64,000 bases of DNA from Sedimentitalea sp042687825 (GTDB lineage: Bacteria > Pseudomonadota > Alphaproteobacteria > Rhodobacterales > Rhodobacteraceae). Shown here piece after piece: positions 52,567-60,458 of this stretch. Position numbers and translations under genes: made by a program. Within the stretch, counting starts at the first letter, position 1. Each line of letters starts with the position of its first letter. Below the pieces are notes generated by a model. That model was not told where the DNA came from. It searched no databases and saw only the letters and a list, made by a program, of their open reading frames with translations. The DNA is taken from contig NZ_JBHUQE010000007.1 of NCBI RefSeq assembly GCF_042687825.1, forward strand, positions 93,884-157,883, written 5' to 3'.

Positions 52567-54537
52567 ATGCGCAGCCGACCCAAATCGACGCGTGAATTGC
52601 TGGGATGGCTGTGGCGCGGATATCTGCGTCAGCACACGGGCATCATGGCCGTGGCCATGGTGTTCATGCTGATAGAGGGCAGCATGGTCGGCGCAATCAG
52701 CTACATGATGCAGCCGATGTTCGACGAGGTGTTCGTTCAGGGCAATACCGGCGCACTGACCTGGGTCAGTCTGGTATTCCTGTTGATATTCAGCGTCCGC
52801 GGCGGCTCGGGTGTCGTGCAAAAGGTGCTGCTGGCGCGGGTGTCGCAGATGACCGCCGCAAGCCTGCGCATCGATCTGTTGAAACGGATGATCGGCCAGG
52901 ATACGGCGTTTCACCAGGTCCATCCGCCGGGCTTTCTGATCCAGCGGGTTCAGAGCGACGTCAATGCGGTCAACGACGTCTGGCGCGGCATCATCACCGG
53001 TGCCGGACGCGATGCGGTGTCGCTGGTCATCCTGATCGGCGTCGCCATCAACGTCGACTGGGTCTGGACCGCGATCATGCTGATCGGCGTGCCGCTGATG
53101 TTTCTGCCGATCGGCGCCGGGCAGCGTTATGTGCGCAAAAAAGCCGCTCAGGCGCGCGATCTGGGGGCGACTCTGGCCACGCGGCTGGACGAGGTGTTTC
53201 ACGGCATCGTCCCGATCAAACTGAACAGTCTGGAATCCTATCAGGTCAAACGCTTTTCCGATCACACCGACTCGTTCGTACGGTCCGAGATCCGCGCGGT
53301 TTTCGGAACGGCCTCGATCACCGGACTGATCGATCTTATGGCCGGGATCGGCTTTATGGGCGTGCTCTTGTACGGCGGCAGCGAAATCATCTCGGGCGAA
53401 AAGACGGTCGGCCAGTTCATGAGCTTTTTTACCGCCATCGGACTGGCCTTTGACCCGATGCGCCGTCTGGCCTCGCTGAGCGGCGCCTGGCAGGCGGCCG
53501 CCGCCGCACTGGAACGCCTCAAGGAACTGATGGATGCGCCGATCCTTCTGACCTCGCCGGCCAAGCCGGTGCCGGCGCCGACCGGGCTGCCTGATATCCA
53601 CCTTCAGGGCGTCTCGCTGAGTTACGGCGAGGCGGAAGTCCTGAAGTCGCTGGACCTGACGGCCGCAGCCGGCAAGACCACCGCCCTGGTCGGCGCTTCG
53701 GGGGCCGGCAAGTCGACCGTCTTCAACCTGCTGACCCGGTTGGTTGACCCAAAGGCCGGAACGGTCATGGTCGGCGGCGTCGATGTGCGCACCATTGCCT
53801 TGCCGGAACTGCGCGGGCTGTTTTCGGTGGTCAGCCAAGAGGCGCTGCTATTTGACGAAACCCTGCGCGAAAACATCCTGCTGGGCCGGCGCGACATCAG
53901 CGACGCCGATCTGAAACCGGTGCTGGATGCAGCCCATGTATCCGACTATCTGCCGCAGCTGCCGCAGGGGCTGGACACACCGGTGGGGCCGCGCGGCTCG
54001 GCCCTGTCCGGCGGTCAGCGGCAACGGGTGGTGATCGCCCGCGCGCTGTTGCGCGACACCCCGGTTCTGCTGCTGGACGAGGCCACCAGCGCACTGGACG
54101 CGCAATCGGAAAAAGTCGTGCAGCGCGCGCTGGACCGTTTGTCAGGGGGGCGTACCACTCTGGTGATCGCGCACCGGCTGTCGACCATCGTCAATGCCGA
54201 CAAGANACTGGACGCGCAATCGGAAAAAGTCGTGCAGCGCGCGCTGGACCGTTTGTCAGGGGGGCGTACCACTCTGGTGATCGCGCACCGGCTGTCGACC
54301 ATCGTCAATGCCGACAAGATCGTCGTGATGGACAGTGGCAAGGTTGTCGATCAGGGCACCCACGAGGAATTGATGGCCCGCGGCGGCATCTATTCCGATC
54401 TCTATCATTTGCAGTTCAAGGGCGGAAAAACCGTGATCGACCCGAAAGGGACGGCCGCCTTGCAACCGCAGGAACCGGCCCTGCCGGCGCCAAAGCCCAC
54501 ATGGCTGCGACGGTTGCGACAGCGACTGCTCGGGTAG
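52567..54537 (+). CDS. ABC exporter with fused membrane and ATPase domains (MsbA-like), disrupted by assembly duplication
   Basis: 656 residues as given, probably 618 in reality. The membrane domain with six helices occupies 20-330; the ATPase has Walker A GASGAGKST at 376-384, signature LSGGQRQR at about 480 and Walker B VLLLDEATSALD at about 500. Right after Walker B, 38 residues are repeated because the DNA carries a 113-base exact duplication split by one N, keeping the frame. Such exporters flip lipids or drugs; the substrate is unknown. Start at 52567; the upstream ATG at 52507 is open. Confidence 0.88.
   Translation: MRSRPKSTRELLGWLWRGYLRQHTGIMAVAMVFMLIEGSMVGAISYMMQPMFDEVFVQGNTGALTWVSLVFLLIFSVRGGSGVVQKVLLARVSQMTAASLRIDLLKRMIGQDTAFHQVHPPGFLIQRVQSDVNAVNDVWRGIITGAGRDAVSLVILIGVAINVDWVWTAIMLIGVPLMFLPIGAGQRYVRKKAAQARDLGATLATRLDEVFHGIVPIKLNSLESYQVKRFSDHTDSFVRSEIRAVFGTASITGLIDLMAGIGFMGVLLYGGSEIISGEKTVGQFMSFFTAIGLAFDPMRRLASLSGAWQAAAAALERLKELMDAPILLTSPAKPVPAPTGLPDIHLQGVSLSYGEAEVLKSLDLTAAAGKTTALVGASGAGKSTVFNLLTRLVDPKAGTVMVGGVDVRTIALPELRGLFSVVSQEALLFDETLRENILLGRRDISDADLKPVLDAAHVSDYLPQLPQGLDTPVGPRGSALSGGQRQRVVIARALLRDTPVLLLDEATSALDAQSEKVVQRALDRLSGGRTTLVIAHRLSTIVNADKXLDAQSEKVVQRALDRLSGGRTTLVIAHRLSTIVNADKIVVMDSGKVVDQGTHEELMARGGIYSDLYHLQFKGGKTVIDPKGTAALQPQEPALPAPKPTWLRRLRQRLLG
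54093..54319 (+). repeat. 113-base exact tandem duplication joined by one N
   Basis: Positions 54093-54205 are repeated without mismatch at 54207-54319, with an undetermined base at 54206. The duplicated segment encodes the D-loop and H-loop region of an ABC ATPase, where a duplication would destroy the fold. The pattern fits two contig ends with an unmerged overlap. Confidence 0.97.
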
Positions 54538-54540
54538 CGC

Positions 54541-55224
54541 TCAGCGCCGGTAAGACGCTGCCAGCCTTTGCGGATCGACCCCGGCGAAATAGCGCGCCAA
54601 GGTCCAGAGATTGCGCAGACCGCGCCGCAGCCACCCGGTCCGGCGGTATTTTTCGGCGCTGGTAAAAGCCCGCGCCGACAAGACCACCGGCGCGCTGTCC
54701 AGCGCCTGCACCAGCGCCACGTCCTCCATCAGCGGCTGATCGGGATAGCCGCCGGCGCGTTCATAGACATCGCGGCGCAGCAGCAGCCCCTGATCGCCAA
54801 AGGGCAAACCGAACAGTCGCGCCCGCAGATTGGCCCAGCCGGCAACCCAGACCGGCATCAGCCCGCGCGCCCGGAACGCCAGCCGGAAATATGCCGCCTG
54901 CCCCTGGCCGGACTGCAGGTGCTGCGCCACGGCCGCCGCCCATCCCGGTTCCAGGGTGGTATCGGCATGCAGAACCAGCAACCACCGTCCGCGCGCCAGG
55001 GCCACGCCGCGCCGCAGTTGACCGCCGCGCGAGGCATCGCCGGTCACGATCACAGCGCCGGCAGCATCGGCGATGCGGCGGCTATCGTCGCGGCTGCCGC
55101 CATCGGTAACGATCAGTTCGCGGATCAGCCCGGCGGACAGCCCCTCGATCAGGGCGGCCAGACAATCGGGCAGCTGTTCGGCGGCGTCCAGCGTCGGTAC
55201 GATGACAGAGATTTCAGCGGGCAC
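54541..55224 (-). CDS. Family 2 glycosyltransferase (TIGR04283 type)
   Basis: 227 residues from a GTG at 55224 with GAGGAG six bases upstream. GT-A fold: ISVIVPTLDAAEQLP near 5-19, the DGGSRDDS motif and the metal-binding VLHADTTLEPGW near 83-94. The closing block GGYPDQPLMEDVALVQAL and the RYFAGV-type end match the TIGR04283 subfamily, sometimes annotated as arsenosugar transferase. True substrate unknown. Divergent from ygfZ. Confidence 0.85.
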   Translation of the reverse strand: MPAEISVIVPTLDAAEQLPDCLAALIEGLSAGLIRELIVTDGGSRDDSRRIADAAGAVIVTGDASRGGQLRRGVALARGRWLLVLHADTTLEPGWAAAVAQHLQSGQGQAAYFRLAFRARGLMPVWVAGWANLRARLFGLPFGDQGLLLRRDVYERAGGYPDQPLMEDVALVQALDSAPVVLSARAFTSAEKYRRTGWLRRGLRNLWTLARYFAGVDPQRLAASYRR

Positions 55225-55292
55225 GGGAACTCCTCTGTTCAATGGCCCAGCCATACCTGTATGACGGGACGAAGAAAACCAGGAGAACGCCC

Positions 55293-56027
55293 ATGCTTTC
55301 GCGCCGCATCCTCAGATTGTCCGGCCGGGACACGCTCAGCTTTCTACAGGGGCTGGTCAGCAACGACGTCGCGCGCCTGAAGGACGGGCTGGTCTATGCT
55401 GCCCTTCTGACGCCGCAGGGCAAGTATATTGCCGATTTCTTTCTGCTGCAGGATGGCGAGGACGTGCTGCTGGACGTGGCCGAACCGCTGGCCGACAGTC
55501 TGGCAAAGCGGCTGGCCATGTACAAGCTGCGCGCCGATGTCGAGATTGCCGCAAGCGGGCTGAACCTGCAGCGCGGCCGTGGGCCCGCCCCCGCCGGCGC
55601 CTGGCCCGACCCGCGCCACCCCGATCTGGGCTGGCGCGCCTATACCGTGGCGCCGTCCAGCGATGACGGCAGCGACTGGGACGCGATCCGCGTCGCGCAC
55701 TGCATCCCGGAAAGCACGATCGAACTGACACCGGACACCTTTGTCCTTGAGGCCGGGTTGGACCGGCTGAACGGTATCGATTTCCGCAAGGGCTGTTATG
55801 TCGGCCAAGAGGTCACCGCCCGGATGAAACACAAGACCGAGCTGCGCAAGGGCCTGCGCCGGGTGACCATCACCGGCCGCGCCGCCTGCGGCACCCCGAT
55901 CACCGCCGATGGCAAGGCCGCGGGCACGCTGTATACCCGGTCAGGCGATCACGCGCTGGCTTATCTGCGCTTTGACAGGGCGCAGGGCGACATGCAGGCT
56001 GGCGAGGCCACCCTGTCCCTGGCGTGA
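55293..56027 (+). CDS. ygfZ: YgfZ/GcvT-domain folate-binding protein
   Basis: 244 residues from the ATG at 55293 (AGGAGA upstream). The family motif KGCYVGQEVTARMKHK is near 168-183, with LSGRDTLSFLQGLVSNDV near 10-27. YgfZ supports repair or assembly of iron-sulfur proteins such as MiaB with tetrahydrofolate. Located between a glycosyltransferase and an ABC membrane protein, without functional link seen. Confidence 0.9.
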   Translation: MLSRRILRLSGRDTLSFLQGLVSNDVARLKDGLVYAALLTPQGKYIADFFLLQDGEDVLLDVAEPLADSLAKRLAMYKLRADVEIAASGLNLQRGRGPAPAGAWPDPRHPDLGWRAYTVAPSSDDGSDWDAIRVAHCIPESTIELTPDTFVLEAGLDRLNGIDFRKGCYVGQEVTARMKHKTELRKGLRRVTITGRAACGTPITADGKAAGTLYTRSGDHALAYLRFDRAQGDMQAGEATLSLA

Positions 56028-56094
56028 AACATCCCGGACCCGATCGCGGGTCCGTCCCCCGCAACATGCGCAGAAATGACGGAGGCACCGGCCC

Positions 56095-57027
56095 GTGTGG
56101 GAGATGTACAAGGCGATCTGGCGCGTCAGCAGCGGGCGGCAGCTGGTTCTGATCCTGCTGTCCTTGGCGATCGCGGCCCTGGCAGCTGCGCCCCTGAGCT
56201 TTCAAAAGCAGATCGTCAATGAACTGACCGATGGCGATCTGGATTTCGCCGCCCTCTATTGGCTGGGTGCCGGCATGATGGCCGTCATCCTGCTGAGCCT
56301 GGCGCTGAAATGGCTGGTCTCGTATCGCTCTGGCGTTCTGGGCGAAGACATCATCCGCCTGCTGCGCCAGCGGGTCTATGAGCGCGCCATCGCCTGGCAG
56401 CAGGACGCGGATCGCGAAACCGCGCCCAAGGGTACGTTGACCACCGCGGTCTCGGCGGAATCCGAGGAATTGGGCAAGTTCACCGGCGGTGCCTTTTCCG
56501 ATCCGGTGGTGCAGATCGGCACGCTGGTTTCAGTGATCGGATATATCGCCGCGACCCAGCCGGTGCTGGGAATGATCGCGATGGCGGTGATCACGCCGCA
56601 GGTGGTGCTGGTCCTGGTAACGCAGAAACAGGTGAACGCGTTGGTGGCGGCGCGCGTACATGTGTTGCGCCGGGCAACCAATCAGATGATCCACAGCCAG
56701 GCCGACGAGATGCAACAGGCGGTTCTGGACGATTTCGACGTGATCTTTGATACCCGCCGCCGCATGTTCATCTGGAAACTGTCGACAAAATTTGCCGTCA
56801 GCGCCCTGAATGCCGCTGGCTCGGTCGGCGTGTTGATGCTGGGGGGCTGGCTGGTGCTGCAGGGGCGCACCGATGTCGGCACCGTCGTGGCCGCCACGAT
56901 CGGGCTGAGCCGACTGCAGGCGCCCACCGCCTTTCTGATCACGTTTTACCGTCAGGTCAGCGCCACGCGGGTCAAATTCGAGTTGCTGCGCGAGGTTCTG
57001 CAGACCCGGCCCGGCCCGCCCGCGTAA
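56095..57027 (+). CDS. ABC-transporter membrane domain without ATPase
   Basis: 310 residues from the GTG at 56095 (GGAGG nine bases upstream); ATG at 56104 is an alternative. Five or six helices of the ABC exporter type: QLVLILLSLAIAALAAAPLS near 16-35, LGEDIIRLLRQRVYERAI near 82-99 and VLMLGGWLVLQGRTDVGTVVAAT near 246-268 (in part). The chain ends where the ATPase would start, and no ATPase gene follows. Either it pairs with an ATPase elsewhere or it has lost transport function. Confidence 0.82.
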   Translation: MWEMYKAIWRVSSGRQLVLILLSLAIAALAAAPLSFQKQIVNELTDGDLDFAALYWLGAGMMAVILLSLALKWLVSYRSGVLGEDIIRLLRQRVYERAIAWQQDADRETAPKGTLTTAVSAESEELGKFTGGAFSDPVVQIGTLVSVIGYIAATQPVLGMIAMAVITPQVVLVLVTQKQVNALVAARVHVLRRATNQMIHSQADEMQQAVLDDFDVIFDTRRRMFIWKLSTKFAVSALNAAGSVGVLMLGGWLVLQGRTDVGTVVAATIGLSRLQAPTAFLITFYRQVSATRVKFELLREVLQTRPGPPA

Positions 57028-57056
57028 GTTTGCCGCAGCCTGCCGCGGCCCGGACG

Positions 57057-57620
57057 TCAGGCGCGTTCGGAATATTCCATGGTTTCGGTGTTCACCACGA
57101 TCATCTCGTCCTGCCCGACAAAGGGCGGCACCATCACCTTGAGTCCGTTTTCCAGAACCGCGGGCTTGAAGGAGTTCGCCGCCGTCTGACCTTTGACCAC
57201 CGGTTCGGTCTCGACGATCTTGCAGGTCACCTTCTGCGGCAGCGAGGCGCTCAGGGCCTCGGCTTCGTGGAACTCGACCACGACGGTCATGCCATCCTGC
57301 AGGAACGGCCGGCGGTCTCCCAGAATCTCGGACGGCAGTTCGACCTGCTCATATGTCTCGGTGTCCATGAAAACCAGCATACCATCGTTTTCATAGAGAA
57401 ATTGCTGGTCCTTCTGTTCCAGCCGCACCTTCTCGACCTTGTCGGCGCTGCGGAAGCGTTCGTTCAGTTTGGAGCCGTTGCGCAGGTTTCGCAGTTCGAC
57501 CTGGGCAAAGGCGCCGCCCTTGCCGGGTTTGACATGCTCGACTTTGACCGCCGCCCACAAGCCGTCATTGTGTTCGAGAATATTGCCGGGGCGGATTTCG
57601 TTGCCGTTGATCTTGGCCAT
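57057..57620 (-). CDS. efp: Elongation factor P
   Basis: 187 residues, three beta-barrel domains. The modifiable loop KPGKGGAF is at 31-38 with Lys34. Domains II and III contain MTVVVEFHEAEALS and VLENGLKVMVPPFVGQ. EF-P relieves ribosome stalling at polyproline. The start at 57620 gives the family N-terminus; the longer open frame to 57662 is not conserved. Convergent with the ABC membrane gene. Confidence 0.96.
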   Translation of the reverse strand: MAKINGNEIRPGNILEHNDGLWAAVKVEHVKPGKGGAFAQVELRNLRNGSKLNERFRSADKVEKVRLEQKDQQFLYENDGMLVFMDTETYEQVELPSEILGDRRPFLQDGMTVVVEFHEAEALSASLPQKVTCKIVETEPVVKGQTAANSFKPAVLENGLKVMVPPFVGQDEMIVVNTETMEYSERA

Positions 57621-57661
57621 GGGAATTCCCTTAACGCGCGGTTGATAGCTGGTCTGCGGCA

Positions 57662-57690
57662 CCTATATATGGCGGGCCGGGGGCTGGCAA
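57662..57690 (-). promoter_or_regulatory. Candidate efp promoter
   Basis: On minus, TTGCCA (57690-57685) and TATAGG (57667-57662) are 17 bases apart, with TATATA overlapping the latter. Leader of about 35 bases. Confidence 0.45.
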
Positions 57691-57725
57691 GACAACGATA
57701 TCTCGTGCTGCAGACGCAGAAAGCT

Positions 57726-57782
57726 ATGCAAAATTTGCATATATGCTATGCAATCCCGGGGTATCCGAATCGATTGCAATCG
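57726..57782. repeat. Palindrome cluster upstream of the DUF6280 gene
   Basis: ATGCAAA-A-TTTGCAT (57726-57740) is a perfect palindrome with one central base, followed by related ATGC/TTGCA words, and CGATTGCAATCG (57771-57782) is a second perfect palindrome. The AT-rich cluster stands between the efp promoter and the DUF6280 gene and is likely to bind a regulator. Confidence 0.6.
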
Positions 57783-57838
57783 GTCATAACGAGCGTCACG
57801 CCGAGGATTGCAAGAGCAAGAATAATAAGGAAAACGAG

Positions 57839-58159
57839 ATGAAAGATTTCGTTGACGGCACCGCCTTTAACAACGAGCAAGGCAACCGTGCACGTAAACT
57901 CTTTGCGGCCGTAGTGTTGGCAGCGCTGGACGATGCCATCGCCGACGACAAGAAATACGGCAACGGGCCAGAGCAGATCGCCCGTTGGGCGCGCTCGCGC
58001 GACGGGCGCGAGGTGCTGTCCTGCGCAGGTATCGACCCGAACGAGCGGGTGGTTAACGGGCTGATGGAATTCGTCGGTCGCGGGGTACGCACATCGGTGG
58101 CACTTTCGCGCGAGGAAAGCGAACGGCGCAACGCAGCGCAACAGGCCGAAGCGGCCTGA
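57839..58159 (+). CDS. DUF6280 family protein
   Basis: 106 residues from the ATG at 57839, preceded by AAGGA. Segments: KDFVDGTAFNNEQGNRARKL, then FAAVVLAALDDAIADDKKYG and GREVLSCAGIDPNERVVNGL. This small soluble protein is very conserved in Rhodobacterales; its function is unknown. The last 20 residues are charged. Palindromes in the leader suggest tight control. The 275 bases after it (58160-58434) contain no recognisable gene. Confidence 0.85.
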   Translation: MKDFVDGTAFNNEQGNRARKLFAAVVLAALDDAIADDKKYGNGPEQIARWARSRDGREVLSCAGIDPNERVVNGLMEFVGRGVRTSVALSREESERRNAAQQAEAA

Positions 58160-58434
58160 TCAGGGCAACACTCTGCAAATCCAATCTAAAAATGTCTGGT
58201 CACGCAACTGCGGTCGGGTGGTTTGGCCTGCATACGGGTCTGCCCGTTGCGGGCGGCGTTGCAGCAGAGATGACGCCCGAACCGCCGTCCGGCTGATCGG
58301 CGTTGGCCGAGGGGCCGCAACCAACCTCTGAAACGTCCGACCACTCCGCCCATGGTGCGGGTTTCGCACCGGACTGGCCTGCGCCGGCCCGGTGTTGATA
58401 AAGGCGGTGCCCGGTCGGTCAGGCGGTCACAAAC

Positions 58435-60384
58435 TCACTCCCATTCCCGCCCGGCCAAGGCGCGATTGATCTCCCGCCGCACCAGTTTTCGGACGTTTCG
58501 GGTGATCCGTTCGCCCAGCGCGCCATGCAATTCCTCGCGCACAACATCGGCAACCATGTCGCGCAGAGCTTCGTCATCCAGCGCAAACCCGTCATCAACG
58601 GACATGTCCCCCAGATCCACGACATCGCTGTGTCCACGGCCTGCCTCGGTCTGCGTCGGTGCATCCGCTGACGCCGCGGGGGGGGCCGTCACCTCGTCGG
58701 GCATGGCAACAGACACCTCCAGAGATGACCGCGCTTGTGGTTCGTCATCCTTTGCGCCCGATTCAGTGCGCGCGACTGCGTCAGACGTTTCCGCCTTTGC
58801 GCATGGCAGGTCGCTGGCTTGCAACACCGCATCTGTCGCATCGTCTGCTGCCGCTGCGGGGTCCTCGCCGTCAGTGTCCAGTGCATTGTCCGGTGCAGGT
58901 TCGACATGCTCGGGTTCCGGCGCTGGTCCCGCATCCATCGGGGCATCATCTAACGCCGAAAATGCCCGTCGAGCATCCGCCTCTGGATCACAGTCCTGCG
59001 GGTCGTCCATTTCCTCCAGCGCATCCGCTGGCGGATCCTCGGACGCCTGGGTTTCCATCGCCGGCTCGTGCGCTGGCTCAAACCTGCCCGATCCGAGGCC
59101 CATTGGCTGCGCATCGGCCGTCGGCTCCTGATCCATCGGGGCAACCGCCACGGGCTCTGCCGGCGCCCCTGACGCCGATTCCGCGGTGGCCTCGATTGCC
59201 GGCTGTGTCATCGGCCGGGATTCGGGGGCCGGTTCTGCGGGCGCTTGGCGTGAATTTCCAAAGGAAACACGTTCACGCCAGGCGTCCTTGGCTGGCTCCG
59301 CATTTCGGGGACCCTGAGCGACTGGCTCCGAAGTCATGCCCGGGTCGTGGGGCACACCGCCACTTTCATCGGTCAGACCGATTTGGGCGGGCTGGTCCGG
59401 CTCGACCTCTGCGGATTTCCCGGACATGTCCGCCGCATCCGCCCTGCGGTCGATCTGATCGCCGGACGTGACATCGGGTTCCGGAGTATCCCCCAGCGCC
59501 AAGTCCGGCTCATGCTTGGGTGGCAGTTCGCCTGTCGGGGCACCGACGACCGGCGTGCATTCGGCATTCCGGGCCTGAGCGGCAAGCTGCGCGGCCTTCA
59601 TCAAAAAGGATTCCGGGTCGCTCCAAGGGGGTTGTTTGACAAACCCTTCGCCCCCCGATGACGAGGGTATTTCAGCCGGGGCAACGGTGTTTTCAGCAAG
59701 GTCCGGGACCGGGTCCTGCCTGTCAGCCGCAAGCGACGGAGCGTCGTCCGGGTCCTGCGTGCGGTCCCTGCCGAAATCGCCTGCCATATCCTGATCCATA
59801 TCCTCGGACATGTACCAGGGCCGGTCGGCGGCACCGGTGCCCCGGGTTCGATCCTGGCACTGCGCCGCGTCGGGCTGGGTCCGCGGTTCCTTGCAGGGCA
59901 TGTCGTCCCGGCGCAACCCGCGCCCGGCAGGAGCGCCTGCGTCTCGTGCAGCTTTGGGCGATTTATCAGCATCGATGTGCCCGGCATCGGACAGGTCGGC
60001 TTTCGCCGCACGGGCGCGGGGCATCCAAGGGGCCTCGCGCGCTGTGGCAAGGCAGGCTTCGGTATCCGGATCGGTATCGGTCTCGGGCACCGGTTCGCCT
60101 GACAGGCCCTGCGCCTGCTCGCCTGGCGGTCTGTCGCTCAGCCCGTCCTCTGTCATCTTCGGTTCCGAGATGTCCGCCTTGGCAAAATCCGGCTGTGAAA
60201 TACCATCCCCGTAATCCCGCGCGGCGCCGGGTACGCGCAGACTGGGGGTCAAAACCAGTCGCCGGGGCGATCCATCGACACGCGGGGCTGGCGCATCTGT
60301 TTCGGCGGGTTTTTCATCGACGACCAGTCGGCGGATCGAGGACAGGACATCCTCGACCGGAACATTCGTAACGGGATCTGACAT
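58435..60384 (-). CDS. Large PopZ-like polar scaffold candidate, mostly disordered
   Basis: 649 residues, very acidic and Pro/Ala-rich. The N-terminus PVEDVLSSIRRLVVDEK (9-25) closely resembles the EEILASIRRIISED helix of PopZ, and the C-terminus has a helical region DEALRDMVADVVREELHGAL with GERITRNVRKLVRREINRAL, like the PopZ oligomerisation domain. The middle 550 residues lack hydrophobic core and are presumably disordered. PopZ of Caulobacter has 177 residues and organises the cell pole. The neighbours tolC and pcm match the Caulobacter order. Assignment is therefore by two short ends and synteny. Confidence 0.7.
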   Translation of the reverse strand: MSDPVTNVPVEDVLSSIRRLVVDEKPAETDAPAPRVDGSPRRLVLTPSLRVPGAARDYGDGISQPDFAKADISEPKMTEDGLSDRPPGEQAQGLSGEPVPETDTDPDTEACLATAREAPWMPRARAAKADLSDAGHIDADKSPKAARDAGAPAGRGLRRDDMPCKEPRTQPDAAQCQDRTRGTGAADRPWYMSEDMDQDMAGDFGRDRTQDPDDAPSLAADRQDPVPDLAENTVAPAEIPSSSGGEGFVKQPPWSDPESFLMKAAQLAAQARNAECTPVVGAPTGELPPKHEPDLALGDTPEPDVTSGDQIDRRADAADMSGKSAEVEPDQPAQIGLTDESGGVPHDPGMTSEPVAQGPRNAEPAKDAWRERVSFGNSRQAPAEPAPESRPMTQPAIEATAESASGAPAEPVAVAPMDQEPTADAQPMGLGSGRFEPAHEPAMETQASEDPPADALEEMDDPQDCDPEADARRAFSALDDAPMDAGPAPEPEHVEPAPDNALDTDGEDPAAAADDATDAVLQASDLPCAKAETSDAVARTESGAKDDEPQARSSLEVSVAMPDEVTAPPAASADAPTQTEAGRGHSDVVDLGDMSVDDGFALDDEALRDMVADVVREELHGALGERITRNVRKLVRREINRALAGREWE

Positions 60385-60458
60385 TTGACACCTACACTCT
60401 CGCCCCGGGAAAGAGGTTAGTCGGCGTCAGATGGTCCCGCAACAGATAGAAAAAATTG

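Noticed and set aside
58352..59131. Serine-rich plus-strand frame opposite the PopZ-like gene
   Set aside because: It is the antisense reading of an Asp/Ala/Glu-rich coding region, which yields Ser/Ala-rich nonsense.
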